From positions 124,001 to 188,000 of the forward strand of contig NC_014319.1 in NCBI RefSeq assembly GCF_000196855.1: DNA of 64,000 nt, in the 5' to 3' direction. The translations under genes and the position numbers were made by a program. A model generated the notes under the pieces. It was given only the letters and a program-made list of their open reading frames with translations, was not told the origin of the DNA and did no database searches. Source of the DNA: Leuconostoc gasicomitatum LMG 18811 (lineage in GTDB: Bacteria > Bacillota > Bacilli > Lactobacillales > Lactobacillaceae). Position 1 is the stretch's first letter. Each line of letters opens with the position of its first letter. Positions 54,903 through 63,549 of the stretch are shown piece by piece.

Positions 54903-56072
54903 ATGAATAAATCAGATCAAATCACAATGAGAGACCATAATCAGCGGTTAGTGTTACAAGCGCTATTTAACGCGAAAGAAACATCGCGAGCGAAGTTAGC
55001 TGTTGATTTAAATCTACATAAATCTACTATTAGTTCAATTTACCGTGACTTAGATAAATTAGAATTTATTGAAGATTTGGGTGAAGGCGTGACCACAGAA
55101 ACTGGCGGCCGTAAAGCTAAAATGATTCGTTTTAACCGTAATTATGGTTACGTCATGAGTTTTGATATGGGACGGCATCATTTGCGAGTGGCATTAGTAC
55201 GCTTGAGCGGTGAGGTCATACTTGAAAGTTCGGAAGCTGTTGATGACATGTCTGTTGCAGATGTTATTGCATTAATGGGTCAACATATTAAAGACAATAA
55301 GCACAAAAAACATGGGACAAAAGAAGGTCTCATGGGTATTGCTGTTGGTATTCATGGCGTTGTGGATAACAATCACGTTGTCTACTCACCATTTTTTGAT
55401 TATAGCCAAGTTGATGTGGCTGAAAAGCTTGAAGAATTGAGTGGCGTACATGTGATGTTGGAAAACGAAGCCAATTCGGCTGCTGTGTATATTCGAGACT
55501 ATCACGATTACTTAAGCACTGATCAATATGATAGTTTAGTTGCCTTAAATATCCATTATGGTATAGGTGCTGGAATTATTATTCAGGGCCAACTTTATCG
55601 TGGCATGCAAGGGCGTGCTGGCGAAGTTGGCCGAAGTATTGTAGCCATGGCAGATCAAGAGCCTGTTCGTGTTGAAGATTTATATTCTGAGGATGCAATG
55701 CTTGAACGACTAGCGGCACTAACTGGTCAACCAGTTGCCAATCGTGACGCGTTTGTAACATTTGCGAATCAAAAAAGCGCAGTTGTCACGCAATTATTAG
55801 ATGACTGGGTGATGGGAGTTGCGCAAGTGGCCTATAATATCATCCAAACAGCAGCACCACAAGTACTTTTTATTCATTCGCGCTTTATAGCTGAAATGCC
55901 AGAATTATTGGGCCGCGTTGTGGTAGCATATCAACAAATGAATCCAACAAATGAGAGCGAAATTTTATTTGCTAATCGTTCGGTTTATGAAGCAACATTA
56001 CTTGGTGGCGCTGCCAGCGTTACACGTCGCATTCTTGATTTAGACAATTTAGATTTGAAATTCACACACTAA
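54903..56072 (+). CDS. xylR: ROK-family transcriptional repressor XylR
   Basis: 389-residue regulator. N-terminal winged helix: NQRLVLQALFNAKETSRAKL with recognition helix LNLHKSTISSIYRDLDKL. The ROK domain follows: SFDMGRHHLRVALV, GIAVGIHGVVDNNHVV, LENEANSAAV and GIGAGIIIQGQLYRGMQGRAGEVG (quoted in two parts as GIGAGIIIQGQLY and RGMQGRAGEVG). The usual CxCGxxGC zinc motif after this point is absent (VAMADQEPVRVEDLY), unlike Bacillus XylR. It likely binds the two AGTTGGTTG operators and releases on xylose. It lies between xynB and xylA with weak translation signals. Confidence 0.88.
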   Translation: MNKSDQITMRDHNQRLVLQALFNAKETSRAKLAVDLNLHKSTISSIYRDLDKLEFIEDLGEGVTTETGGRKAKMIRFNRNYGYVMSFDMGRHHLRVALVRLSGEVILESSEAVDDMSVADVIALMGQHIKDNKHKKHGTKEGLMGIAVGIHGVVDNNHVVYSPFFDYSQVDVAEKLEELSGVHVMLENEANSAAVYIRDYHDYLSTDQYDSLVALNIHYGIGAGIIIQGQLYRGMQGRAGEVGRSIVAMADQEPVRVEDLYSEDAMLERLAALTGQPVANRDAFVTFANQKSAVVTQLLDDWVMGVAQVAYNIIQTAAPQVLFIHSRFIAEMPELLGRVVVAYQQMNPTNESEILFANRSVYEATLLGGAASVTRRILDLDNLDLKFTH

Positions 56073-56166
56073 AAAGAATCCATTATGAAGTGAACCCAAT
56101 AACTTGGACAGAATAAAAAATCTGTTCAGAAAGTTATTGGGTTCACTTCAATTAGGGTTCTTTTTT
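56072..56166 (+). terminator. xylR terminator interrupted in its loop by a MITE
   Basis: AAAAGAATCC (56072-56081) and GGGTTCTTTT (56155-56164) form a 10-bp stem with one G-U pair, followed by T residues. Without the insertion the loop would be just ATTA. The insertion extends the stem rather than destroying it. Confidence 0.8.
56086..56150. mobile_element. 65-bp MITE with IS3/IS150-type terminal repeats
   Basis: Both ends carry TGAAGTGAACCCAATAACTT in inverted orientation (56086-56105 and 56131-56150), followed by GGACAGA and the complement of TCTGAACAGA around an ATAAAAAA centre. The ends resemble the TG...CACCC..AAGTTGGACA pattern of IS150-group elements. ATTA flanks both sides (56082-56085, 56151-56154), consistent with a 4-bp target duplication. 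No transposase is present. Confidence 0.8.
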
Positions 56167-56218
56167 AGTGTCATGGTTTTATCACGATTTAAAATGATAC
56201 ATTTTTGTTCAAAAGGGG

Positions 56219-56281
56219 TTGCACTATTTAATGAAACCGTATACAATAATAAATGTAAGTTGGTTGTTCAAACCAACCAAC
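56219..56281 (+). promoter_or_regulatory. xylA promoter with cre site and XylR operator
   Basis: TTGCAC (56219-56224), 17-base spacer, TACAAT (56242-56247). ATGAAACCGTATACA (56231-56245) matches the cre consensus at all fixed positions within the core promoter. AGTTGGTTG-N5-AACCAACCAAC (56258-56281) is an inverted repeat at the start site, similar to the one at xynP. Confidence 0.88.
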
Positions 56282-56329
56282 ACAAATAAAACGTAAGTAG
56301 GACGCAAAAGTCCAGAAGGAGTATCTAAC

Positions 56330-57676
56330 ATGTCTGAATTATTCTCATTTCCAAAAGTGGCATTCGTAGGGAATCAATCCTTGCAAGCTGGTGATGGGTA
56401 TCATTACTATAATGCTGATGAAGTTGTTGCAGGCAAGAAAATGAGCGAATGGCTCAAGTTCTCAGTGGCTTATTGGCATACAATGGATCAACGTTTGACG
56501 GATCCATTTGGTGAAGGAACAGCTACGCGTCCATGGGATATAGAAGGCGATCCTAACACAATGGCAGCAGCTTTGGCCAAGGTAGATTACTTATTTGAAT
56601 TTTTGGACAAAACAGGTGTTGAATACTTCGCTTTCCACGATCGTGATTTGGCACCAGAAGGCAAGACATTAGCCGAAACAAATGCTAACTTAGATCAAGT
56701 CATTGATAAAATTGAACAAAAGATGCAAGAAACTGGTAAGAAGTTGTTGTGGAATACTTCATCATTGTTCACCAACAGACGTTTCTTAGCTGGTGGCGCA
56801 ACGACACCATTTGCGGAAGTTTTTGCTTATGTTGCAGGCCAAATCAAGCACTCACTTGACATTGCTAAGCGTTTGGGTTCAGAATCATATGTGTTCTGGG
56901 GTGGACGTGAAGGATATGACTTCTTGGTAAACACAGATACAAAACGTGAACTAGATCACATTGCGGCCTTCTTTAAATTAGCGAAAAATTATGCTGATGA
57001 AATTGGTTACACGGGTCAATTCTTGATTGAACCAAAGCCAAAGGAACCAACACAACATCAGTATGACTTTGATGCACAAACAACCATTGCTTTCTTGAAG
57101 ACATATAGTTTGGAAGACACATTCAAGTTGAACTTGGAAGGTAACCATGCCTATTTGGGTGGTCACACATATGAACATGAGGTGCGTTTCGCTCGCGAAG
57201 CTGGTTTGTTGGGATCATTGGATGCTAACATGGGTGACAAGTTGACGGGTTGGGATATTGATGAATTCCCTAATGACGTCTACGAAGCAACTTTGGTCAT
57301 GTACGAATTTTTGAAAAATGGTGGTTTACCAACTGGTGGCTTGAACTTTGATTCAAAGCCACGCCGTCAAAGTTTCGAATTTGAAGATTTGTTCTATGCT
57401 CACATTGCTGGAATGGACACTTATGCTGCTGGTTTGAAGGTAGCAAGTAAGTTGATTGAAGATCAAGTGATTGAAAATATCTTGAAGAATCGTTACGCAT
57501 CATTTGATTCAGGTATCGGTGCTGATTTTGAAGCTGGCAAAGTGACTTTGAAAGACTTAGCTGCTTATGCAGAAAATAAGACAGATGATGAAATTAACGC
57601 CACCTTACAGTCAGGACGTCAAGAGCAAATTAAGTCAACTCTGAATAATTATATTTTCTCAGTGCTAGGCCGCTAA
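56330..57676 (+). CDS. xylA: Xylose isomerase
   Basis: 448-residue class II xylose isomerase converting D-xylose to D-xylulose. Active-site segments: [14 protein letters not shown] (catalytic His and Asp), [30 protein letters not shown] (metal-binding Glu), [18 protein letters not shown] and [17 protein letters not shown] (metal-binding Asp). AGAAGGAG precedes the ATG. Transcribed from the XylR/CcpA promoter, followed by xylB after 204 bases containing hairpins. Confidence 0.97.
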   Translation: MSELFSFPKVAFVGNQSLQAGDGYHYYNADEVVAGKKMSEWLKFSVAYWHTMDQRLTDPFGEGTATRPWDIEGDPNTMAAALAKVDYLFEFLDKTGVEYFAFHDRDLAPEGKTLAETNANLDQVIDKIEQKMQETGKKLLWNTSSLFTNRRFLAGGATTPFAEVFAYVAGQIKHSLDIAKRLGSESYVFWGGREGYDFLVNTDTKRELDHIAAFFKLAKNYADEIGYTGQFLIEPKPKEPTQHQYDFDAQTTIAFLKTYSLEDTFKLNLEGNHAYLGGHTYEHEVRFAREAGLLGSLDANMGDKLTGWDIDEFPNDVYEATLVMYEFLKNGGLPTGGLNFDSKPRRQSFEFEDLFYAHIAGMDTYAAGLKVASKLIEDQVIENILKNRYASFDSGIGADFEAGKVTLKDLAAYAENKTDDEINATLQSGRQEQIKSTLNNYIFSVLGR

Positions 57677-57739
57677 TATTTCAATGCTAATAGTCATCAA
57701 CCAATCCTCTGAAACTTAATATCATATATCATTTAATCT

Positions 57740-57850
57740 ATGCCGTGTTTTACCCCTCCCTCTAAAAATGACACGGCAAAAAGGGCCGCTACAATTGATG
57801 TGCCGGCCCTTTGTACATAGCACACTCGCAACATCTGCCATGTGTGCAAA
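57740..57850 (+). other. Tandem hairpins between xylA and xylB
   Basis: Three stems: TGCCGTGT (57740-57747) with ACACGGCA (57771-57778); AAAGGGCCG (57780-57788) with CGGCCCTTT (57804-57812); GCACAC with GTGTGC near 57820-57848. None has a proper T-tract, so they may protect or process the mRNA and set the xylA:xylB ratio; the second might terminate weakly. Confidence 0.6.
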
Positions 57851-57880
57851 TATTTTATCAAACCACATTGGAGAAAAAGC

Positions 57881-59392
57881 ATGACACAAGTTGTATTGGG
57901 TGTCGATTTAGGCACATCATCTGTTAAAGTTTCTGCTGTTGATCGTCAGGGACAAATTGTTGCACAACAAAGTTTCGACTATCCATTGACGCAACCACAT
58001 CCTGGTTGGTCAGAACAAAACCCTGAAGATTGGGTGAATGGGACAACTGTTGCAATTGTTAACTTAATTTTGAAAGATGGCTTAAATCCTGCAGACATCG
58101 CTGGCATATCGTATTCTGGTCAAATGCATGGTTTAGTGTTATTGGATGATAACAATCAAGTATTGCGCCCAGCAATTTTGTGGAATGATACGCGAACGAC
58201 ATCACAGACACAAGAAATCGCTGAAAAAATGTCAGAAGAGTTTGTGGCAATTACGCGAAATCTTGCATTGGAAGGCTTCACCTTACCTAAAATTCTGTGG
58301 GTGAAAGAAAATGAACCAGAAATTTTCAAGCAAGCCAAAATGTTCTTGTTGCCAAAGGATTATTTGCGCTACCGAATGACAGGCAATTTAGCCATGGATT
58401 ATTCAGACGCGGCAGGCACTGTGGCATTGGATGTGGTACATAAAGTTTGGTCAAAAGCAGTGCAAAAAACTTTTGATTTACCTGCATCATTTTTCCCAGA
58501 ATTAATCGAATCAACTGATTTTGCAGGGTATATTTCAGAGTCGTATGCAACATTTTCCGGGTTGCACACATCAACAAAAGTCTTTGGAGGTGCTGCAGAT
58601 AACGCAGCGGGTGCTGTGGGTGCTGGTCTGCTCAACGCTAATATGGTGATGTCTTCAATTGGAACATCGGGTGTTGTAGCCAAATTTGAAGATCGTGCGG
58701 ACGTTGACTACAAGGGTGATATTCATTTTTTTAATCATGCGATACCGAATAAATTTTATTCAATGGGCGTCACTTTAGCTGCTGGGGACGCCAATGCTTG
58801 GTTTAAGTCAGTCTTTGGAGAAGATATACCTTTTGGAGATTGGGTAAACGAAGCTGCGCAGTCGTTAGTCGGCGCCAATGGTTTGATTTTCACACCATAT
58901 ATTTCTGGTGAACGCACACCTTATCCAGATGCGGATATTCGCGCTAGTTTTACTGGAATTGATCGGACACATCAGCGCGCTGACTTTATTCGCGCCGTTT
59001 TGGAAGGTATTATTTTTAGTTTTAAGGATATTATGATGATTTATGATCGTGAAGGCGCTAATTTTGACACAGTCGTGGCCATCGGTGGTGGAGCTAAAAG
59101 TTCGCTTTGGTTGCAAATTCAAGCAGATATTTTTAATAAAAAAGTGACCACTTTGGTTAACGAACAAGGTCCAGGGCTTGGTGCGGCGATGTTAGCTGCC
59201 ACTGGGTTGGGTTGGTATGACAGTGTTCAAGATGCAGCAAATAAAATTATTAAATTTGGTACAACCTATTATCCTAATCCTGAAGCAGTTGCTAATTATG
59301 ATCAAGTTTATGCGATCTATCAAACTATTTATGCAGCAACTAAAGAAATTTCACATGAATTGTTGACCTATCGCCGGCAATTAAAACATTAA
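57881..59392 (+). CDS. xylB: Xylulokinase
   Basis: 503-residue FGGY-family kinase that phosphorylates xylulose for the phosphoketolase pathway. The ATG at 57881 follows GGAGAA; the longer frame has no ribosome binding site. The phosphate-1 motif is [15 protein letters not shown], then [14 protein letters not shown] and WNDTRT (substrate), [14 protein letters not shown], and the adenosine motif [14 protein letters not shown]. No clear terminator follows before tRNA-Ser. Confidence 0.96.
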   Translation: MTQVVLGVDLGTSSVKVSAVDRQGQIVAQQSFDYPLTQPHPGWSEQNPEDWVNGTTVAIVNLILKDGLNPADIAGISYSGQMHGLVLLDDNNQVLRPAILWNDTRTTSQTQEIAEKMSEEFVAITRNLALEGFTLPKILWVKENEPEIFKQAKMFLLPKDYLRYRMTGNLAMDYSDAAGTVALDVVHKVWSKAVQKTFDLPASFFPELIESTDFAGYISESYATFSGLHTSTKVFGGAADNAAGAVGAGLLNANMVMSSIGTSGVVAKFEDRADVDYKGDIHFFNHAIPNKFYSMGVTLAAGDANAWFKSVFGEDIPFGDWVNEAAQSLVGANGLIFTPYISGERTPYPDADIRASFTGIDRTHQRADFIRAVLEGIIFSFKDIMMIYDREGANFDTVVAIGGGAKSSLWLQIQADIFNKKVTTLVNEQGPGLGAAMLAATGLGWYDSVQDAANKIIKFGTTYYPNPEAVANYDQVYAIYQTIYAATKEISHELLTYRRQLKH

Positions 59393-59445
59393 TCGCATTA
59401 ACGCGCCAATCTTTTGCTTTGTACGAACCAAACACACGAAAATGC

Positions 59446-59474
59446 TTGCTACTATTGTTTATAGCTGGTATAAT
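59446..59474 (+). promoter_or_regulatory. Promoter of tRNA-Ser
   Basis: TTGCTA (59446-59451), 17-base spacer, TATAAT (59469-59474), 12 bases before the mature 5' end. Confidence 0.8.
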
Positions 59475-59486
59475 AATATCTGTTAT

Positions 59487-59574
59487 GGAGAAGTACTCAA
59501 GTGGCTGAAGAGGCGCCCTTGCTAAGGGTGTAGACGTGTTAAAGCGTGCGAGGGTTCGAATCCCTTCTTCTCCA
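59487..59574 (+). tRNA. tRNA-Ser (anticodon GCU)
   Basis: Acceptor GGAGAAG pairs with CTTCTCC (59567-59573) plus discriminator A. The anticodon arm CGCCC-TTGCTAA-GGGTG shows GCU, reading AGC/AGU. A long variable arm (TAGACGTGTTAAAGCGTG region) marks a class II serine tRNA, and the T arm has TTCGAAT. CCA is not encoded. It was found by reading the cloverleaf. Confidence 0.95.
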
Positions 59575-59588
59575 CTAAGCATTTCATG

Positions 59589-59632
59589 GCGTTGCATAAG
59601 GTTGCAAAAACCTTGATGTAGCGCTTTTTTTG
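59589..59632 (+). terminator. Terminator after tRNA-Ser
   Basis: GGCGTTGCAT and ATGTAGCGC pair with G-U wobbles, extended by AAGGTT/AACCTT, and followed by seven T. Confidence 0.75.
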
Positions 59633-59675
59633 TTCGAAAACGTTGCACTGTATTTCATAGCATTTCACAAAAAAT

Positions 59676-59745
59676 GGGAAACTTTTAGGGAAACATTTTA
59701 AATACGTAAGTAAGCTGTTTTTGATTTGCACAAAAGGGAAACATT
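59676..59745 (+). repeat. GGGAAAC direct repeats downstream of tRNA-Ser
   Basis: GGGAAAC occurs at 59676, 59688 and 59736; the last two extend to AGGGAAACATT. Short direct repeats like these next to a tRNA 3' end resemble arm-type integrase sites left at an attachment locus. No integrase gene is present in the window. The stretch 59393-60119 (727 bases) otherwise holds the tRNA and the pseudogene fragment. Confidence 0.4.
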
Positions 59746-59795
59746 AAGCACGTCAACAAGAATGTGGTACATAATCAAGATATATACGAATTAAA

Positions 59796-60006
59796 ATGGA
59801 TGTGGCAGATTGTAAAATTCAACGGCACATCTTGCACAAAAAAACTGTAGAGACTTTAATGTTAATAGTCATAGTTAGTAGTTTAGTTGTTATTACAAAG
59901 TTTTCTGATTCATATATTGATGTCAGGCTTAGGTACCAATGTGGCAAATGCAGTTGGTACTGGTATGATTACCAGAAGTGAGATAGGTCTTGCTATTATT
60001 AAATAG
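59796..60006 (+). pseudogene. Remnant of a CPA2-type cation/proton antiporter
   Basis: Two frames together read LMLIVIVSSLVVITKFSDSYIDV (written as motif VVITKFSDSYI), then, shifted one base near 59915-59925, SGLGTNVANAVGTGMITRSE IGLAIIK and a stop at 60004. This parallels the intact antiporter at 62512 (LAIITKFFGSLIGAKLSG, TVAQAIGAGMISRGEMAL). It is a truncated, frameshifted C-terminal relic. Confidence 0.65.
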
Positions 60007-60119
60007 GTATATATTCCCATATTCTTGAAAAAATGACCATGTGCTTGTTAATTAATTTGTAATCAGTTAATATTACGTCAAGCTAATAATTTTTAGATAA
60101 AATTTTGAAAGGAACGATT

Positions 60120-60530
60120 ATGAAAATTTATTTTTTGTGTACAGGCAACTCGTGTCGCAGTCAGATTGCTGAAGGATTTGCCAAAGACATAATGCCTGAT
60201 GATTGGATAATCAAAAGCGCGGGTACTGAACAGCATGGATTAAACCCGCTAGCTGTCGATACAATGGATGAAATTGGTATTGATATATCCAATCATACAT
60301 CTGATTTAATTGATGAAAATTTTTTATTTAGTTGTGATTATGCTATCACACTTTGTGGTGACGCTAATGATAAATGTCCAGTTACTCCAGCCAGTATTAC
60401 TAGATTGCATTGGCCATTGGTTGATCCAGCTGGCATTATTGGCACAAAAGAGGTTGTGAAAAATCAATTTAGAAAAACACGCGATCAGATTAAGTCTTTA
60501 GTATATGAATTAAAGAGTGACATCGTATGA
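60120..60530 (+). CDS. arsC: Arsenate reductase, thioredoxin-coupled ArsC family
   Basis: 136-residue protein of the low-molecular-weight phosphatase fold. The ATG at 60120 follows AAGGA. The P-loop FLCTGNSCRSQIAEG carries Cys7 and Arg13, and ITLCGDANDKCP has the two redox cysteines seven residues apart, as in pI258-type ArsC. It reduces arsenate to arsenite using thioredoxin. A phosphatase role is possible, but the extra cysteine pair favours ArsC. It is followed by a convergent ArsB-like transporter gene. Confidence 0.87.
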   Translation: MKIYFLCTGNSCRSQIAEGFAKDIMPDDWIIKSAGTEQHGLNPLAVDTMDEIGIDISNHTSDLIDENFLFSCDYAITLCGDANDKCPVTPASITRLHWPLVDPAGIIGTKEVVKNQFRKTRDQIKSLVYELKSDIV

Positions 60531-60538
60531 TAGTTAGT

Positions 60539-60575
60539 AAGCAATCCAATAATAAGCTATGGATTGCTTTTACTT
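60539..60575. terminator. Terminator between arsC and the ArsB-like gene
   Basis: AAGCAATCCA (60539-60548) pairs with TGGATTGCTT (60560-60569). Confidence 0.75.
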
Positions 60576-60611
60576 TATCCACAATTAGAGGTGAACTATC
60601 ACTTTTTTTAA

Positions 60612-61718
60612 TTATAAAAATAAGAGCAATAATCCAATCAATACAAAAATAGATAAAAATAAAATATTCAGAAATGTAAATATTTTAAAAAATGTAAAAT
60701 TTGTGTGATTTTGAGAATATGCAGAATACTGTCTTAGGGCTAACAAATTTGCGAGAGAAGCTATTAATGTCCCAAGCCCACCAACAGATACGCCTAAAAA
60801 TAAGGGATAGACGTTATCAGTAAACTTAGATAGTAATACGGCAGTAGGAACGTTACTTATGAATTGACTCGTTATACATGCTGAAATAAAAGTTGCTATT
60901 GAATTTTGAGTGGTAATGGTAGCTAAGTGATGAACCAAAGCGATTTTGCTAACAGCCCCAACAATTATAAAAAAATTAACGAATGTTAGTATAATTGCAT
61001 AATCAACGTGTAAAAATACTTTTTTACTTAAGAATAGCCCGCTTAAGATACTTATTATTAATGAAAATAATATAGGAATAACTGACAATACACCTAGTAA
61101 AACAACTAGACTTGAAACAATCAATAGGGTAGTTTTTTTTCGATCTATGACTTGATTATTGTCGAAATTTGTAGTCACTTCTTCATTATCTATAAATAAA
61201 CAACTTATAAAAAGCGCCACGAGAGCTATTGAACCGATAATAAGTGACATGCCTAAAAATTGAGAAATACTGAGTTTATAAAATGAAACGATATAAATAT
61301 TTTGAGGATTACCAAAAGGTGTGATAGAACTACCAAGATTTGCGTATATCGCTAATAAGCTGATAGTAGCTATACTAGGTAAATTGATATATTTTTTAAT
61401 ATTAAAAAATATAGGAACGAGAGTTAAAATAGCGACGTCATTTGTAAATAGCATTGATCCGACAAACGAACATAATAATAGTACTAAAAATACACTACGA
61501 GAAGAATGGCATTTTGAAACAATATAATTGGCGATATGTTTTAGAATGCCTAAATCTTGATAAATTGCCACTATAATTAGTAAGGAAGCTAACGAATAGA
61601 TTGTTTTGAAATCAATATCTGTTATCCTGACATTACCAGCCACTAAGGAAATAATAGATAAAATGAAAGTTACTAAAAATGTTTTGTCGACCAGAATTTT
61701 TTTTATTAAGTTTGGCAT
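60612..61718 (-). CDS. ArsB/SLC13-like ion transporter
   Basis: 368-residue membrane protein with about 10-11 helices, from the ion-transporter superfamily. The re-entrant loop motifs are FTNDVAILTLVPIF and GSSITPFGNPQNIYI in the first half and SQFISNVPTAVLLSKF in the second, as in ArsB and CitM-type carriers. Its place beside an arsC gene suggests arsenite export, but sulfate or citrate-type transport is not excluded. It is noticeably AT-rich, has a weak GAAAG ribosome binding site and is convergent with arsC, so it is probably acquired DNA. Confidence 0.75.
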   Translation of the reverse strand: MPNLIKKILVDKTFLVTFILSIISLVAGNVRITDIDFKTIYSLASLLIIVAIYQDLGILKHIANYIVSKCHSSRSVFLVLLLCSFVGSMLFTNDVAILTLVPIFFNIKKYINLPSIATISLLAIYANLGSSITPFGNPQNIYIVSFYKLSISQFLGMSLIIGSIALVALFISCLFIDNEEVTTNFDNNQVIDRKKTTLLIVSSLVVLLGVLSVIPILFSLIISILSGLFLSKKVFLHVDYAIILTFVNFFIIVGAVSKIALVHHLATITTQNSIATFISACITSQFISNVPTAVLLSKFTDNVYPLFLGVSVGGLGTLIASLANLLALRQYSAYSQNHTNFTFFKIFTFLNILFLSIFVLIGLLLLFL

Positions 61719-61953
61719 ATGATTTATATACTTTCTATAGCACTATATATTTGAAGCGCCTATTTATTTTTTAAGTCTAGCTTTTTGATCAATCTATTAT
61801 AGCTCCAAAAATTAGTATAACAAAAACGATTAAGGACATATAGGTGTTTTGCATCATATCAAGAAATGATACAAAATAAATTTTACTTAAAGATGGGTAC
61901 AATCTCATCTAGTAATGGTAAACTAAGAAATAATAGTCTAAAGGAGAGAAACC

Positions 61954-62367
61954 ATGATGGATAAAGATACCTTTTCTGATTTTGAACGTGAGGCAATGAG
62001 AGAGCGAGCAGAGGAACTTAGAAAAACCAAAAACACAGAAGCTGACGTGCTAGACAAAATTTCAGAGATGACAGATAGTGAAGCACAAATTGCCATTGAG
62101 ATTCATCATCTTGTTAAAAAAATAGCATCAGAATTAAAACCAAAAACTTGGTATTCAATGCCAGCTTATGCTAACAGAAATGGTAAAGTTGTTCTATTTT
62201 TCCAACCTGCGACCAAATTCAAAGCAAGATATTCAACTTTAGGGTTCAATGATGCTGCAACATTGGATGAAGGAGATTTTTGGCCAGTAACCTTTGCAAT
62301 AAAGCAAATCACACCGACTATTCGTCAGCAGATTAGTCTTTTAATTGAGAAAAGTATTCAAAAATAA
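61954..62367 (+). CDS. DUF1801 (YdhG-like) protein
   Basis: 137-residue cytosolic protein. KPKTWYSMPAYANRNGKVVLFF followed by FKARYSTLGFNDAA is the DUF1801 core (quoted from KPKTWYSMPAYA). Members have a frataxin-like fold and one Bacillus relative is an iron chaperone; function here is unknown. AAAGGAGAG precedes two consecutive ATGs; either may be used. It lies alone between the ArsB-like gene and the antiporter. Confidence 0.75.
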   Translation: MMDKDTFSDFEREAMRERAEELRKTKNTEADVLDKISEMTDSEAQIAIEIHHLVKKIASELKPKTWYSMPAYANRNGKVVLFFQPATKFKARYSTLGFNDAATLDEGDFWPVTFAIKQITPTIRQQISLLIEKSIQK

Positions 62368-62416
62368 AAGTACCTTCTATTTGATATGGGATAATAAATA
62401 ATGGTATGATTGTTAC

Positions 62417-62505
62417 AGTTAAATAAATTACGGTTGGGCGAGAGCTTCAAGAAATTAATTGGTCGGGGAACCAATGTGTTTTTGAAGCTTTTTCTGTTGA
62501 GGAGA
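62417..62505 (+). promoter_or_regulatory. Structured leader with terminator-like hairpin before the antiporter
   Basis: AGCTTCAAGAA (62443-62453) pairs with TTTTTGAAGCT (62479-62489) followed by T residues; inside is ATTGGT-CGGGGA-ACCAAT (62458-62475). GGTCGGGGAACCA recalls part of the ydaO c-di-AMP riboswitch, but the rest of that element is not seen. A promoter TTGATA-N18-TATGAT (62381-62410) lies upstream. The hairpin is 18 bases before the ribosome binding site region, as expected for a riboswitch-type attenuator. Confidence 0.55.
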
Positions 62506-62511
62506 TAAACT

Positions 62512-63477
62512 ATGTCATATATAATTATTGCATTATTGATTGTTGTTACTATTATTTTTGGAAAAATAGCACCAAAACTTGGATTTTCAGAGGTTGTGGG
62601 ACAACTTCTATCAGGTATAATACTCGGATCTAGTGTATTAAACATTGTGCATCCGACTAGTTTGATTCATTTATTATCAGAGATTGGTATTTTTATACTT
62701 ATGTTAAATTCCGGTATGGAATCTGATATTAAAGAGATGAGAAAATATATAAAAGCATCTACGTTAATTGCAATTATGGGCGTTATTGTGCCTGCCGTAT
62801 CATTTCCAATTGCTTTCATGTTACTAGGTTATACACTAAAAGTGTCATTATTTGCTGGTGTTGTCTTTTCAGCCACATCTATATCCATTACTTTGGCTGT
62901 ATTAGCAGAACAAAAGAAATTAGCAACGCCTATGGGTGCTATCATTTTATCTGCGGCCGTGCTTGATGATATTATCGCATTAATTGCAGTGACACTATTT
63001 TCTGTATTTATTGGTGGTGGCGCGCTAGGTGTTGGTAGTCTGTTACCTTTAATTGCTTTTGCAATGGGCATTTTGTTAAGAAAAGTATCATTTTCTGAGC
63101 AACTAGCACAAGGACTTAACTGGATGGGCAGTTGGTTGTTTTATCCTATCTTTTTTGGATCCATTGGTTTAGGCATAGCACTTCAAGATCTGAATAATAA
63201 GTTATTGCCAATTATGCTATTTAGCATTTTAGCCATCATTACTAAGTTTTTCGGATCACTCATTGGTGCAAAGTTATCAGGCTTAAATAAAACTGTTGCT
63301 CAAGCAATTGGTGCTGGCATGATTTCAAGAGGTGAAATGGCGTTAGTGATCACACAAATCGGAATTTCCTCTCATCTTATAGGTGATGCGGCATCAGCGG
63401 AGTTTATTGTTGCTATCATTATTTCAACTATTGTTGCGCCGATATTGATGAAACCTCTATTTAGTAAAGTGAATTAA
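62512..63477 (+). CDS. Cation/proton antiporter, CPA2 (NapA/KefB-like)
   Basis: 321-residue antiporter with about 11 helices. Family marks: LGFSEVVGQLLSGIILGSSV, LMLNSGMESDI, the transport-site SAAVLDDIIALIAV with paired Asp, and GAGMISRGEMALVI. No cytosolic NAD-binding domain. It exchanges Na+ or K+ for protons. GAGGAG precedes the ATG. A structured leader suggests RNA-level control. A broken relative lies at 59796. Confidence 0.88.
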   Translation: MSYIIIALLIVVTIIFGKIAPKLGFSEVVGQLLSGIILGSSVLNIVHPTSLIHLLSEIGIFILMLNSGMESDIKEMRKYIKASTLIAIMGVIVPAVSFPIAFMLLGYTLKVSLFAGVVFSATSISITLAVLAEQKKLATPMGAIILSAAVLDDIIALIAVTLFSVFIGGGALGVGSLLPLIAFAMGILLRKVSFSEQLAQGLNWMGSWLFYPIFFGSIGLGIALQDLNNKLLPIMLFSILAIITKFFGSLIGAKLSGLNKTVAQAIGAGMISRGEMALVITQIGISSHLIGDAASAEFIVAIIISTIVAPILMKPLFSKVN

Positions 63478-63491
63478 ATAGATGATTTTCA

Positions 63492-63548
63492 GATTAAAAA
63501 CCGGTTGTTTGGACAGCTTAATTTGTCCGAACAACCGGTTTTTTAATC
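63492..63548. terminator. Bidirectional terminator
   Basis: The arm 63492-63515 (GATTAAAAACCGGTTGTTTG GACA) pairs with 63524-63548 over about 24 bp, with A- and T-tracts outside. It separates the antiporter gene from the convergent regulator gene. Confidence 0.88.
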
Positions 63549-63549
63549 A

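Noticed and set aside
59522-59731. Minus-strand frame ending VEKKGFEPSHALTRLHP
   Set aside because: It is the antisense of tRNA-Ser, a well-known false ORF; not a protein gene.
62443-62494. Full ydaO (c-di-AMP) riboswitch before the antiporter
   Set aside because: Only the GGGGAACCA-like core is present; the other conserved blocks and the expected length are missing.
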